From: an uncultured Christensenellaceae bacterium
Lineage (GTDB): Bacteria; Bacillota; Clostridia; Christensenellales; Borkfalkiaceae
Direction of reading: 5' to 3'
Length of the DNA stretch: 64,000 nucleotides
NCBI GenBank assembly: GCA_910587625.1
Contig: CAJUMW010000005.1
Span: 5,691 to 69,690, forward strand
Shown here: one piece after another, positions 41,892 through 51,887 of the stretch
Position numbering within the stretch: position 1 is the stretch's first letter
How the letters are laid out: every line of letters begins with the position of its first letter
Made by a program: the position numbers and the translations under genes
The notes under the pieces: model-generated
The model's input: the letters and a program-made list of their open reading frames with translations, nothing else
Told to the model about the DNA's origin: nothing
Database searches by the model: none

Positions 41892-43235
41892 TTATTTTTT
41901 TAGTATTATGTTTTTAATGTCGTCAACGTCTTTTGCGATTTTGTCGTTAATGCGGCAGAGCTCGCTTATCTTGTTTCTCGAATAAATAATAGTGGTGTGG
42001 TCACGCCCAAGCTCTTTGCCTGTTGAATCGAGTGGAATAGTCAAAAGCTCGCACATTAAATAACAACAAATCTGTCTTGGCAGAACTATTTCTTTTTTCT
42101 TGCTCTTGCCGAGAATGTCGTTTTTTGTAATGTGAAAATATCCCGCAACCGCGCCTATAATGTTTGCCGGCGTAATTTCTTCTTTTCCGCCCTCGGAAAC
42201 GGCTTCAGACAGCGCGTTTCTCGCAAGCGCGATGCTCAAAGGCTCTTCGTGAAGTTTGGAGGCAAATATGACCTTTGCAAGCCTGCCTTCAAGCGTTCTT
42301 ACGTCGTCTCCCGAGTCCTGTGCAAGGAAGTTGAGCACTTCGTCGGGCACAATACACTTCTTTTCAAGTGCCTTTTTCTTTAAAATCGCAATTTTTGTTT
42401 CGAAGTTGGGGGGGAGTATATCAAACAAAAGTCCGCCCGAAAAGCGCGTTCTGAGCCTCTCTTCCAAGTCGGGTAAATCCTTAGGCGGCTGGTCTGAGGA
42501 TATAACAATCTGTTTTCCCTTTGCGACAAGCTCGTTAAAGGTATGGAAAAACTCTTCCTGTACGGCTTTTTTGTTCTTGATAAACTGAATATCGTCGACA
42601 ATTAATATATCCGCGCTGCGGTAATACTGTCTAAGCCTGCTGCCTTTGTCGCGCGCGTCGGGCTTGCGCGTGAACATATTGTCGATAATTTCGTTTGTAA
42701 ACTGCTCGCTTGTGACGTAAATTACTTTAAGATCGGGTTTTTCGGCAACAATTTTATTTGCGATAGCCTGAATTAAGTGCGTCTTGCCAAGACCCGTTCC
42801 GCCGTATATGAACAGTGGATTGTATATTCCCGCCGGGTCCTCTGCAACCGAAAGCGCGGCAGCATATACGAAATCGTTATTTTTTCCTACAACAAAGTTT
42901 TCAAAAGTGTACTTGGGGTTGAGATTGGAGGGTTGTTCGAACTTTTCCTCGGTGGGTGCGTTGTACGAATAACCTTCGCTGCCCTCGACAACCAGCCTGA
43001 AATCCGAAATACCCACGTCGGCTTTAATTATAGCCTCGCGCATTTTATCGGCAAGTACGCCGGTAATATATTTTGCGAAAAGTTCGGTCGGAGTTTCAAG
43101 AATGATAAACCTGCCGTCGATATCCACGGGCACAAGTTTTTCGATATAGGTAGAATAGTTGATAGGCGTTACAAGTTCACGCATTTTTTCCAAAATGGGG
43201 TTGTATATAAAATCAAAATTACCTTTTTCTGCCAT
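41892..43235 (-). CDS. dnaA: Chromosomal replication initiator protein DnaA
   Basis: AAA+ initiator that melts oriC. The protein has 447 residues. Domain I covers about residues 1-85, a short linker follows, Walker A GGTGLGKTHLIQAIA is at about 145-158, Walker B ILIVDDIQFI, sensor SSDQPP, and the DNA-binding domain IV has the signature LGRDHTTIIYSRNKI near residue 420. It diverges from recF across 113 bases. dnaN, which normally follows dnaA, is absent. Confidence 0.98.
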   Translation of the reverse strand: MAEKGNFDFIYNPILEKMRELVTPINYSTYIEKLVPVDIDGRFIILETPTELFAKYITGVLADKMREAIIKADVGISDFRLVVEGSEGYSYNAPTEEKFEQPSNLNPKYTFENFVVGKNNDFVYAAALSVAEDPAGIYNPLFIYGGTGLGKTHLIQAIANKIVAEKPDLKVIYVTSEQFTNEIIDNMFTRKPDARDKGSRLRQYYRSADILIVDDIQFIKNKKAVQEEFFHTFNELVAKGKQIVISSDQPPKDLPDLEERLRTRFSGGLLFDILPPNFETKIAILKKKALEKKCIVPDEVLNFLAQDSGDDVRTLEGRLAKVIFASKLHEEPLSIALARNALSEAVSEGGKEEITPANIIGAVAGYFHITKNDILGKSKKKEIVLPRQICCYLMCELLTIPLDSTGKELGRDHTTIIYSRNKISELCRINDKIAKDVDDIKNIILKK

Positions 43236-43348
43236 AATCGCTCAATATCCTTTGAATTTTCCGAAATTTTTGCTATAATATAAAATGTAAAAGTAGTTTT
43301 AACTATTATAATACAAAATTAATTTAAAATAAAGTGTTTTGACCGAAA
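43236..43348. promoter_or_regulatory. dnaA-recF divergent intergenic region
   Basis: AT-rich, with a plus-strand promoter TTGAAT (43252-43257), 16-base spacer, TATAAT (43274-43279) facing recF, and a minus-strand TATAAT (43305-43310) facing dnaA without a good -35. I find no TTATCCACA-like DnaA boxes, so there is no evidence that oriC is here. Confidence 0.65.
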
Positions 43349-44434
43349 ATGCGCATAAAAAATTTATATTTAAAAAATTTCAGAAATTACGAAGATGAAA
43401 ACATTGAGTTCTCCGACGGACTCAACGTCATTTTCGGCAGAAACGCGCAGGGCAAAACCAACTGTGCCGAAGCCGTATTTTATCTTTGTACGGGTATTTC
43501 TCCGCGTTCGAAGCGCGATAAACAGCTCATCCGTTACGGCTGCGAGTTTGCCGAAATATCTGCCGAAAGCGAGGGTAGGTACGGCAATATGCAAATTTAT
43601 GCAAAAATAACCGAGAGCGGCAGGGAATTTAAGCTAAACGGCAACAAAATTTCACGCGGAGCGGATATTTTGGGCAACTTGTTTTCGGTTTTCTTTTCTC
43701 CGCAGGAGTTAAGGCTAATACAGGACGGGCCCGACGAGCGCAGAAGATTTTTAAACGTTTCCATATCCCAGCTTTCGCGTCCATATTACGTCGCGCTGTC
43801 TCGCTATAACAAGATACTCGAACAGCGAAACAACCTTTTAAAAAACAGGGATATAAATTTAATTTACGATTCGCTTCCCGTCTGGGACGAGCAGTTGTGT
43901 AAATATGCCGCTATTGTCGCGCGTAAGCGTGCCGAGTATGTGGATATGCTTTCCCCTCTCGCCAAAGAGGCGCATGCCCACTTGACCGACGGCATGGAGG
44001 AACTTGAAATTTCCCCCGAAAAGAAGTATAAGGGCAGCGAGCAAGAGCTTGAAGAAAGGCTTTTTGCGGAATTTTCCAACAATTACGAGCGCGATATCAG
44101 GCTCGGCTATACGGCAAACGGACCGCACCGCGACGATATCGACGTATCGATAAACGGCGTCGACGCAAAAACTTACGCGTCGCAGGGTCAGACTCGAACC
44201 GCCGCTCTTTCAATTAAGCTTGCCGAAGTGGAAATTTTCAAAAATATGTCTGGCGAGTACCCCGTGTTGATTTTAGACGACGTCATGAGCGAACTCGACT
44301 TGCCACGTCGCAAAAAACTTGTCGAGCGGACTTCGGGCTTGCAGACGATTTTAACCTGTACTCACGCCGAACGCGTATTGTACGGCAAACAGACGAACAA
44401 AATAAAAATAGAGGGGGGCAAAGTAAAAAAATGA
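43349..44434 (+). CDS. recF: DNA replication and repair protein RecF
   Basis: SMC-like ATPase that helps load RecA at gapped DNA. The protein has 361 residues. It opens MRIKNLYLKNFRNYED, has Walker A FGRNAQGKTNCAEA (about residues 29-42), the signature region YASQGQTRTAALSIKLAE and Walker B LILDDVMSELD (about 302-312). It diverges from dnaA instead of following dnaN. Its TGA overlaps the ATG of the PHP gene by four bases. Confidence 0.95.
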   Translation: MRIKNLYLKNFRNYEDENIEFSDGLNVIFGRNAQGKTNCAEAVFYLCTGISPRSKRDKQLIRYGCEFAEISAESEGRYGNMQIYAKITESGREFKLNGNKISRGADILGNLFSVFFSPQELRLIQDGPDERRRFLNVSISQLSRPYYVALSRYNKILEQRNNLLKNRDINLIYDSLPVWDEQLCKYAAIVARKRAEYVDMLSPLAKEAHAHLTDGMEELEISPEKKYKGSEQELEERLFAEFSNNYERDIRLGYTANGPHRDDIDVSINGVDAKTYASQGQTRTAALSIKLAEVEIFKNMSGEYPVLILDDVMSELDLPRRKKLVERTSGLQTILTCTHAERVLYGKQTNKIKIEGGKVKK

Positions 44435-45267
44435 GGGCGGATTTACACACCCACAGTTATTATTCCGACGGCTTGCTTTCTCCCGAAGACATAGTTTTAG
44501 CGGCAAAGAACAACGGAGTGCGGCTTATCGCGCTTACCGACCACGACACTATGCATGGCTGCGCCGAGTTTTCAAAACTTGCACAGGCAAACGGACTAAA
44601 AAGCGTAAACGGGGTGGAGGTTTCGGCGTACTATAAGCAAATAAAGTTTCATACGCTCGGCTACAACATTGACAAGCAAAAATTTCAACCCTTTTTGAAC
44701 GAACTTTTTGAAAATTCCATTAAGCGTACTCAAGAGGTTGTTTTCAAACTCAACGTCACGGGCATTAAAATTACTATGGAAGACGTCGACGCTCAAAGAC
44801 GTTCCCCGTCCACGCCTATGCACGCAATGCACGTCGCTCGCGCAATGGTAAAAAGAGGCTACTGCAACGACGTGCGCGATTTTTTCAGAAACTACGTCGA
44901 TTACGGCAAACCTGCGTTTATTCCAGTCTACCGTCCCACGCCCGAAGAAACGTGCGAGGCAATATCCTATGCCGGCGGATTTGCGGCAGTCGCTCACCCT
45001 GCGCGCATTCATTTAAGTGCGGAATTGCTTAAAAATATTATTATAAGGTTAAAAGGTTGCGGACTCGGCGGAATAGAAGTTTATTATACTACGCATACTG
45101 AGGAACAGACGACATACTATAAAAATCTTGCCGAATCGCTCAATCTTTTAATGACGGGAGGTTCGGACACTCATATGTCGGGTACGTCGCGCAAGGTCGG
45201 CACGCCCGAGTTTTATGCAAATAAGGAGCTTTTGGAAAGACTTGGTATCAAACAACAAACTCTTTAA
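44431..45267 (+). CDS. PHP-domain phosphoesterase (TrpH/YciV-like)
   Basis: Predicted metal-dependent phosphoesterase of 278 residues. Metal-binding motifs are DLHTHSYYSDG (residues 4-14), ALTDHDTMHG (about 34-43), the insertion around HAMHVARAMV, VAHPARI (about 190) and GGSDTHMSG (about 246). The family includes the E. coli TrpH/RNase AM 5'-3' exonuclease that trims rRNA and degrades short oligonucleotides. It overlaps both recF and the vanW-like gene, so the three are coupled. Confidence 0.9.
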   Translation: MRADLHTHSYYSDGLLSPEDIVLAAKNNGVRLIALTDHDTMHGCAEFSKLAQANGLKSVNGVEVSAYYKQIKFHTLGYNIDKQKFQPFLNELFENSIKRTQEVVFKLNVTGIKITMEDVDAQRRSPSTPMHAMHVARAMVKRGYCNDVRDFFRNYVDYGKPAFIPVYRPTPEETCEAISYAGGFAAVAHPARIHLSAELLKNIIIRLKGCGLGGIEVYYTTHTEEQTTYYKNLAESLNLLMTGGSDTHMSGTSRKVGTPEFYANKELLERLGIKQQTL

Positions 45268-46516
45268 ACTCAATATTCTTTGTTTTATGCTCGTCCTTAT
45301 GGCGGGTATAATTTTTTTGTGCTGCGGTTTTAGCGTAAGACTTCCCGACGGCGTGAAAATAAACGGGGAAGAGGTTGGCGGACTATCAAGAGAGCAAGCG
45401 GTCGAAAAAATCCGAAGCGGAGTTGTTAAAAAGTTAAAAGATAATACGCTTGAAATTAAGTGCGAAAATTGTACGTACACTTATTCCTATCCCGAAATAA
45501 ATTTTAAAGACAATCTATATTCCGTCGTTCGCGACGTAAAAAAAGGACAAAATGCAACAGCAAAAATAAACTACTACCTCTGCGGCATAGACGAGGTAAT
45601 TTCGGGGATAATGTTTGCCGAAAGTATTCAAGTAGTAGAACCGTATGCCGAGTTTAAGGCTTCGGCAAAACCCTTTATATATCACGAAGGCAGCGACGGC
45701 AAAACCATAGATATTAAAAGACTTAAAATGGATATATTAAGCTCTATTAACGGGGATTTTACGCCTGTAACTGCGGCATATGTGGGGGTCAATCGCAAAA
45801 ATTCACTGCAACAGATAAAAAATGACACCGCTCTTCTGGCAAAATTTACAACTTATTACGACGGGGATAACCTTTCACGTTCTAGCAATATAAGGCTTGC
45901 CTCCTCAAAGCTGAACGGAAAAATACTCGGGGCGGGTAAACTGCTTTCATTCAATGATATTGTGGGGGCAAGGCTGAAATCGCGCGGATTTTTGCCCGCA
46001 AAAATAATTGAAAACGGAGAGTTTACCGAGGGGGTCGGCGGCGGTGTTTGCCAGGTGAGTACAACGCTCTATAACGCAGCGCTCTTATCAGGGCTTGAAA
46101 TAGAGGAATATCATCCCCATTCGCTGCCCGTAAGCTACGTTCCGCCCTCGCGCGACGCTATGGTCAGCGGCACAGATTGCGATTTAAAGATACGCAACAG
46201 CCTTGATTGCCCCGTATATATATGCTCGCGAACGGGCAAAGGCTACGTCACGTTCGAGTTTTACGGCAGGCGCGGAGAAGCGGAGTATTCCATTTTTTCG
46301 GAAGTTACTGGTAATATTGCCGCACCCGAAGAAAAGGTCGACGACCCCGAAAAAGCGCGCGACGGCAAGGACGGTATTATTAGCTCGGGTTACCTCACGG
46401 TCAAGCGCGGAAACTATAAAAAGACCACGCTTTTGAGAAAGGACAAATATAAACCTTTGAAAAAATTAGTATACGAAAGCGAAGAGCAACCCATTGAGAA
46501 AAAGGAGGAAAATTAA
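45215..46516 (+). CDS. VanW family protein
   Basis: Single-pass membrane protein of 433 residues from ATG 45215, which overlaps the PHP gene by 53 bases; a TTG near 45242 is an alternative start. One hydrophobic helix (about residues 22-42) is followed by a peptidoglycan-binding-type PF12229 domain (DGVKINGEEVGGLSREQAVE), a linker, and the VanW domain with GGGVCQVSTTLYNAALLSG and HSLPVSYVPPSRDAMVSG. The tail is lysine-rich. VanW proteins are associated with the cell envelope, but their activity is not established. Confidence 0.9.
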   Translation: MQIRSFWKDLVSNNKLFKLNILCFMLVLMAGIIFLCCGFSVRLPDGVKINGEEVGGLSREQAVEKIRSGVVKKLKDNTLEIKCENCTYTYSYPEINFKDNLYSVVRDVKKGQNATAKINYYLCGIDEVISGIMFAESIQVVEPYAEFKASAKPFIYHEGSDGKTIDIKRLKMDILSSINGDFTPVTAAYVGVNRKNSLQQIKNDTALLAKFTTYYDGDNLSRSSNIRLASSKLNGKILGAGKLLSFNDIVGARLKSRGFLPAKIIENGEFTEGVGGGVCQVSTTLYNAALLSGLEIEEYHPHSLPVSYVPPSRDAMVSGTDCDLKIRNSLDCPVYICSRTGKGYVTFEFYGRRGEAEYSIFSEVTGNIAAPEEKVDDPEKARDGKDGIISSGYLTVKRGNYKKTTLLRKDKYKPLKKLVYESEEQPIEKKEEN

Positions 46517-46563
46517 GGCTTTTTGTCACGCCGCGCTGTTACAAAATTATAATAATAATTTGT

Positions 46564-46592
46564 TTGTTTTTTTTCAACCTTTGTGTTATAAT
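46564..46592 (+). promoter_or_regulatory. Promoter of the plsX-rnc-smc-ftsY operon
   Basis: TTGTTT at 46564-46569, 17-base spacer, TATAAT at 46587-46592. A weak A/T hairpin followed by a T-run (46541-46574) just before may terminate the vanW transcript. No FapR-type operator is recognised. Confidence 0.75.
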
Positions 46593-46630
46593 GTAAAATA
46601 GGTTGCGTATATCGCACTCTCGGAGGTTGT

Positions 46631-47641
46631 ATGATAAAAATTCTTGTTGACGCTATGGGCGGAGATAACGCGCCCTCGGTTACAGTTCAGGGCAGCGTTG
46701 AGGCGCTTGCAAACGACAAAGAGCTTCATCTCATTCTCACAGGCAGACAAGCCGAAATCGAGGCCGAGCTTAGTAAATTTAAGTACGATAAGTCGAGGCT
46801 TGAAATAGTCGATTGCCCCGACGTAATCGATATGAACGATATCCCCACCGAAGCGATAAAGCGCAAACAGTCCTCGCTAATAGCTGCCTATTGGATGCTT
46901 AAAAAGCAGGACGATATTGCCGCTTTGGTTACCGCCGGATCTACGGGTGCAACCATAGTCGGCGGACAACTTATTCTCGGCAGAATACGCGGCATAAAGC
47001 GTCCGGCGCTGTGCCCTGCAATTCCCAACTCTCGCGGCGGAGTAACTCTTCTTTGCGACTGCGGCGCAAACGCCGAATGCAGACCGGAAATGCTTTGCCA
47101 ATTTGCCTTGCTTGCGTCGGCTTATGCGGAGGTCGGCTTCGGAATTAAAACTCCAAAGGTGGGGTTGCTGACAAACGGCACCGAAGAGCATAAGGGAGAC
47201 CCTCTTCATCAGGAAACTTATAAATATCTTTCCCAGATGAACGGCATAAACTTTATCGGCAACATCGAGGGCAGGGACATAATGATGGGAGATTGCGACG
47301 TTGCTGTTGCCGACGGTTTTTCCGGAAATATTGCGTTGAAGTCAATGGAGGGCTGCGGCAAACTTGTACTCGGGGTTATGAAGAAGGAATTTTCTTCTAG
47401 CCTGTCTTCCAAAATAGGTTATCTGTTTATGCGCAAAGCAATAGGCAGAATGCGCGGTCAGCTCGACTTCGACAAGGTCGGCGGCGCACTGCTTTTGGGG
47501 CTTAAAAAGGTAGTAATAAAAAGTCACGGCTCTTCAAAGGCGGCAACAATAGCGGCATCCATAGCAAACGCCGCGGCAATTTACAGGGGCGGCTTAATTC
47601 AAGCGGTGGAAAATAAGCTTGAAGGCGTGGATTGGAAATAG
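46631..47641 (+). CDS. plsX: Phosphate acyltransferase PlsX
   Basis: Converts acyl-ACP to acyl-phosphate for phospholipid synthesis by the PlsX/PlsY route. The protein has 336 residues: IKILVDAMGGDNAP at the start, GSTGATIVGGQLILGRI (about residues 101-117), ADGFSGNIALKSMEG (about 224-238). CGGAGG precedes the ATG. Usually fabD, fabG or acpP lies between plsX and rnc; here rnc starts inside the end of plsX. Confidence 0.96.
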   Translation: MIKILVDAMGGDNAPSVTVQGSVEALANDKELHLILTGRQAEIEAELSKFKYDKSRLEIVDCPDVIDMNDIPTEAIKRKQSSLIAAYWMLKKQDDIAALVTAGSTGATIVGGQLILGRIRGIKRPALCPAIPNSRGGVTLLCDCGANAECRPEMLCQFALLASAYAEVGFGIKTPKVGLLTNGTEEHKGDPLHQETYKYLSQMNGINFIGNIEGRDIMMGDCDVAVADGFSGNIALKSMEGCGKLVLGVMKKEFSSSLSSKIGYLFMRKAIGRMRGQLDFDKVGGALLLGLKKVVIKSHGSSKAATIAASIANAAAIYRGGLIQAVENKLEGVDWK

Positions 47642-48243
47642 AAGAAAAAATAAAATACGCTTTTAGGGATAAAAAACTTTTACGGCGCGCTTTCACTCTG
47701 TCGTCGTTTGACAAAGATTTCAATAACCAAACTTTGGAGTTCTTCGGGGACGCGATCTTGGAATTCATCGTTTCCGAGCGCATTTTCGACAGGGACAGCA
47801 GCGAGGGCAAGCTTACCGACAGGCGCAAAGCTATGGTGTCGGACAGGGCGCTTACGCCCGTTTCAAAAAAGCTGGGTCTGGATAAATATCTTATCAAGGA
47901 CTCGGGAGATACAAAAAACAAAAAAGCCGTTCCGTCCGTCTACGAGGCGCTCGTCGCGGCAATCTATCTCGACGGCGGCATTTTCGAGGCAAAAAAATTT
48001 GTGCTTAGCACGCTCGATTTCAGCGTGTTGCCCGAAACAAGAAATTACAAGGGTGAGCTGCAGGAAAGGCTTGCAAAGTCGCATCCGCCGCTCAGATATC
48101 GTACTTTCGACGTGGGCAATCCGCAAAGACCCGAGTGGCGCGCCGAAATAGAAGTTTGCGGCAAGGTTTATACGGGTCGGTCGACCAATAAAAAGCAAGC
48201 GGAACAGAATGCCGCGTGCGAGGCTTTAAAACATATCGGTTAG
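47632..48243 (+). CDS. rnc: Ribonuclease III
   Basis: Double-strand-specific RNase for rRNA processing. The protein has 203 residues, slightly short. The start is TTG 47632, ten bases inside plsX, because no later start precedes the conserved KIKYAFRDKKLLRRAFT region. The signature NQTLEFFGDAILEFI (about residues 32-46) holds the metal-binding Glu and Asp, and YEALVAAIYLDGG the second acidic pair. The C-terminal 70 residues form a dsRNA-binding domain (GELQERLAKSHPPLRY, KKQAEQNAACEAL). Confidence 0.94.
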   Translation: MEIEEKIKYAFRDKKLLRRAFTLSSFDKDFNNQTLEFFGDAILEFIVSERIFDRDSSEGKLTDRRKAMVSDRALTPVSKKLGLDKYLIKDSGDTKNKKAVPSVYEALVAAIYLDGGIFEAKKFVLSTLDFSVLPETRNYKGELQERLAKSHPPLRYRTFDVGNPQRPEWRAEIEVCGKVYTGRSTNKKQAEQNAACEALKHIG

Positions 48244-48271
48244 TACACGGGGTTTCCGTGCGGAGATAATT

Positions 48272-51200
48272 ATGTTGACGTTTAAACAAATTCAACTTGT
48301 GGGTTTTAAATCGTTTGCCGACAAAACCACGGTAACGCTCGGCGAGGGCGTAACCTGTATAGTCGGTCCCAACGGCTGCGGAAAATCCAACGTTGCCGAC
48401 GCTATACGCTGGGTTCTCGGTGAACAGTCTGCAAAAATGATGCGCGGCTCGCAGATGCTCGACGTTATTTTCAGCGGCACCGAGGCAAGGCGCAAAATGT
48501 CCATGTGCGAGGTTACTTTGACTTTCGACAACACCAAGCGCATGTTCGATATAGACTGCGACGAGGTCGAAATGACGAGGCGGCTCTACCGTGACGGCAC
48601 AAGCGAATACCTTTTAAATCAACAGCCTTCGAGAATGAAGATATTGACGGGGCTATTGCACGGCGCAGGCGCGGCAAAGGAAGGCTATTCGATTATAGGA
48701 CAGGGCAGAATAGAACAGATTATGAACGCGAAGCCCGAGGACAGACGCTCGATTTTCGAAGAAGCTACGGGAATTGTGGTGTTCAAGGACAGAAAGGCCG
48801 ACGCCGAGCGCAAAATGAACGGTGCAAAGGACAATCTTTTCGTTCACGCGCAGCGTATGCAGGAAGTCGAAAGGCAACTTAATCCGTTGAAGAAAGCTTC
48901 CGAAAACGCAGTAAAATACCGCGAGCTTTACGATGAGCAGAGGCGGCAGGAAACCAACCTTTACATAGTTCGTCACGACGGCGCCGAGGGTGAAAAGCAA
49001 AAGATAAACGACAAAAAAATTAAAATCGACGAAAGAATAGAGTATCTTACAAAGCACGGGGAAGAACTTTTGCAGGAATATCAGACTTGCAGAAACGCGC
49101 TTGTCGAGGCGGACGCAAATTTACGCGACTTGTATGACAGGGTTCGTCGCTATGAAGTTGGAATCGAACATAAGAGCGGAGAAGCAAAGCTATATACCGA
49201 GCGCGCTCGTACGGTAAAGGCAAGTCTTGCCAAGGCACAGGAAGAAATTACGTATTCCTCGAAGCGCATAAACGAAATAGAGCGCGACGTACGGCGCACA
49301 CAGGATCAGTGCGAGAAAAACACCAACCGCGTCAAGGGAATGTTGGAAAACTGCGAAACGCTGCAATCGCGCTTGGACGAGCTGTCAAAGAGTATATCCG
49401 ACTACGAATATCAGACGGGCGAGCATAGAAAAAAGGTTATGGACACATTCAAAGACTTGTCCGAACTTAGAAGAAATATGGGCTCGCTCGAAGCTTCGAA
49501 GGCCTTTCTTGCCGAACGCCTCAAAGAAATCGAGGACGATATGGAAAAGATACGCGCACGGCGCGACGAGGCAAAAAAGAGCTATGAAGAGAGTATTGCT
49601 CGCGGTGAAAAGCTTTCGCAATTTTTGGGTAACGAAGACGCGCTTTTAACCGAAGCCGAAAATGCTGTGAAAGAGAGCGAGGATAAAATTCAATTTTTTG
49701 TCAACCGAGTATATGATACGCAGGCTCAGATAAAAAGTTTGAGCGAAACTCTCGACTCTTTCCGCGGCATTCGCGACAGGCTCGAAGGATACATAGGTTC
49801 GGTCAAAAGGCTGATGTCCGACGCAGCCAAAAATCCCGAACTTTCCTCAAAGATACTCGGGCTTATAGCCGACGTCGTTTCTTGCGATAAAGAATACGCC
49901 GTGGCTATTGAAACCGCGTTCGGCGCGGCAATGCAAAACATAATAACGGCTACCCGTCAGGATACAAACTATCTCGTTCATTATCTTGACAGGACGGGCG
50001 CAGGGCGCGCAACCTTTTTGCCTATCGAAGCTTTAAGACCCAGATATGAAAACGAGCAAATCCGCAGCGCGGTACGCGATACGGGCGCAATCGACTTTGC
50101 AATAAATCTCGTTGAATACGACAAGAAATACGAAAACGTAATTCACTATCTGCTCGGCAACACGCTGATAGTGGACAATAGGGAAAACGCAACCGCAATC
50201 GTCAGGCGCTATCCCCGTGCGTTCAGGGTAATAACTCTTGACGGTACGCTATATGCGTCGAGCGGTTCTATTACCGGCGGTTCGAAAAGGTCGGACGCCG
50301 GCAATCTTCTCGAAAACGAACGCCGAATAAAAGAGCTTGAAGAGGCTATCGAAACAAAGAAGGATTTTCTCAAACGCGCCGAAGTTAAACGCGTCGAGCT
50401 TGACAAAATCAACGAGGAGAGGAAGGGGCAACTCAATAAGCTTGAGTCGCGCTTGCAAAGCGCAAGGCTCGAACTTGCCTCCGTTACCGAAAAACAGACT
50501 TCGCTAATGTCCGCGGTTACCGCTGCGGAAAGCGAGTACGCGGCATACAATCAGTCGCTGTCGGCATTAAAGATAAGGCTTGAGGGGCTTGACAGCGAGT
50601 ACTCGGGCGTGTTTGAAGGAGCTACAAACTTAACTCAGCAATCGGACGCGGCTTCCAATGCTATGGACGATATGAGTGCGGAGTACGATAAATTAAGAAA
50701 AGAGCGGCAGGAAAAACAGGATACGCTAAATTCTTTGCGTGTGGAAATAGCTTCTTTAAACAGCGTAATAGCTTCCGCAGGGGAAAACGTCAAAAGGCTG
50801 GAAAATGAAAAGCGTGACCTTGTAGCTAAAATGGAAGAGATAAGCGCGAAAATTCCCCAAATCAAGAGCGAAATAGAAATGCTCAATGCCGAAGCGGAAA
50901 AAACCGCTCTTACAGAAGAGGAACAGCGCGTTGTAAAGCATCTGCGCAACCAGATAACCGAAGTTACCAATTCCAAAGAAGTCTATAACGAGCGTATTAA
51001 AAAGATAGATATCGAAAGATTGGATGACGCAACCGAGCGTGAAGATCTTGTCGGAAAATCGCATAACTTAGATATGGCGCTTACAAAAATCGACAGCGAC
51101 TTAGAGTATCTGCGCCAGCGCATAGACGAGGAATACGGTTTGACGTACGAGGGCTGCCTTGAATATAAAGAGGACGGCTTTGACCCTTCAACGGCAAATT

Positions 51201-51871
51201 CCAAAATTGCCAACTGCAAGAGGCAGATAAGTATGCTCGGCGCAATCAACCACAACGCGGTTGAAGAGTTTGAAGAGCTGTCGAAGCACTATGAAAAAAT
51301 GGTGACAGACCGCGACGACATGGAAAAAGCGATAACCGATTTGACGGTTGCGCTCGACGATATCCGTGCGGAGATGCTTAAAATTTTCGACGAAGGCTTC
51401 AACACTATAAACGAAAACTTTAAGCGCACTTTTAAAGAGCTGTTCGGCGGCGGCAGAGCGGAGTTACAGCTCGACTATACCGACTGCGACGACCCGTTGA
51501 ACGCCGGAGTTGAAATAATAGCCTGCCCTCCCGGTAAAAAGCTTTCTAAAATTTCTCTTTTGTCGGGCGGAGAGCGCGCGCTTACCGCAATTGCAATTCT
51601 TTTCGCTATTATAGGTATGCGCCCCATGCCGTTCTGCGTTCTCGACGAAATCGAGGCGGCGCTCGACGAAGCCAACGTGGCAAGATATGCAAGATATCTC
51701 AAAAAGTTTGCTTCCGACACGCAGTTTATAGTAATTACTCACCGTAAGCCCACTATGGAATGCGCCGACATTCTGTTCGGCGTCACTATGGAAGAAAAGG
51801 GTGTTTCCAAGGTTGTATCGGTCAAACTTTCCGAAGTTGCCGAAAAACTCGGCGGTGACGCAATACAGTAA
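48272..51871 (+). CDS. smc: Chromosome segregation protein SMC
   Basis: Condensin ATPase of 1199 residues. The N-terminal head has Walker A GPNGCGKSNVADAIRW (about residues 32-47). Long coiled coils run to a hinge at about 510-670 (GLIADVVSCDKEYAVAIETA, GTLYASSGSITGG) and back. The C-terminal head has the signature LSGGERALTAIAILFA and Walker B FCVLDEIEAALDEANV. ScpA and ScpB are not in the window. It lies 28 bases after rnc, which has an unrelated short leader with GGAGA. Confidence 0.98.
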   Translation: MLTFKQIQLVGFKSFADKTTVTLGEGVTCIVGPNGCGKSNVADAIRWVLGEQSAKMMRGSQMLDVIFSGTEARRKMSMCEVTLTFDNTKRMFDIDCDEVEMTRRLYRDGTSEYLLNQQPSRMKILTGLLHGAGAAKEGYSIIGQGRIEQIMNAKPEDRRSIFEEATGIVVFKDRKADAERKMNGAKDNLFVHAQRMQEVERQLNPLKKASENAVKYRELYDEQRRQETNLYIVRHDGAEGEKQKINDKKIKIDERIEYLTKHGEELLQEYQTCRNALVEADANLRDLYDRVRRYEVGIEHKSGEAKLYTERARTVKASLAKAQEEITYSSKRINEIERDVRRTQDQCEKNTNRVKGMLENCETLQSRLDELSKSISDYEYQTGEHRKKVMDTFKDLSELRRNMGSLEASKAFLAERLKEIEDDMEKIRARRDEAKKSYEESIARGEKLSQFLGNEDALLTEAENAVKESEDKIQFFVNRVYDTQAQIKSLSETLDSFRGIRDRLEGYIGSVKRLMSDAAKNPELSSKILGLIADVVSCDKEYAVAIETAFGAAMQNIITATRQDTNYLVHYLDRTGAGRATFLPIEALRPRYENEQIRSAVRDTGAIDFAINLVEYDKKYENVIHYLLGNTLIVDNRENATAIVRRYPRAFRVITLDGTLYASSGSITGGSKRSDAGNLLENERRIKELEEAIETKKDFLKRAEVKRVELDKINEERKGQLNKLESRLQSARLELASVTEKQTSLMSAVTAAESEYAAYNQSLSALKIRLEGLDSEYSGVFEGATNLTQQSDAASNAMDDMSAEYDKLRKERQEKQDTLNSLRVEIASLNSVIASAGENVKRLENEKRDLVAKMEEISAKIPQIKSEIEMLNAEAEKTALTEEEQRVVKHLRNQITEVTNSKEVYNERIKKIDIERLDDATEREDLVGKSHNLDMALTKIDSDLEYLRQRIDEEYGLTYEGCLEYKEDGFDPSTANSKIANCKRQISMLGAINHNAVEEFEELSKHYEKMVTDRDDMEKAITDLTVALDDIRAEMLKIFDEGFNTINENFKRTFKELFGGGRAELQLDYTDCDDPLNAGVEIIACPPGKKLSKISLLSGGERALTAIAILFAIIGMRPMPFCVLDEIEAALDEANVARYARYLKKFASDTQFIVITHRKPTMECADILFGVTMEEKGVSKVVSVKLSEVAEKLGGDAIQ

Positions 51872-51887
51872 ATTATTTGGAGTGTAT

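Noticed and set aside
43236..43348. Chromosomal origin at the dnaA-recF gap
   Set aside because: No cluster of TTATCCACA-like boxes or AT-rich unwinding repeats is visible in 113 bases.
51801..51887. Longer N-terminus for FtsY
   Set aside because: It overlaps the end of smc in another frame; TTGGAG upstream of ATG 51888 and the usual MGFISKIKQ start favour the shorter form.
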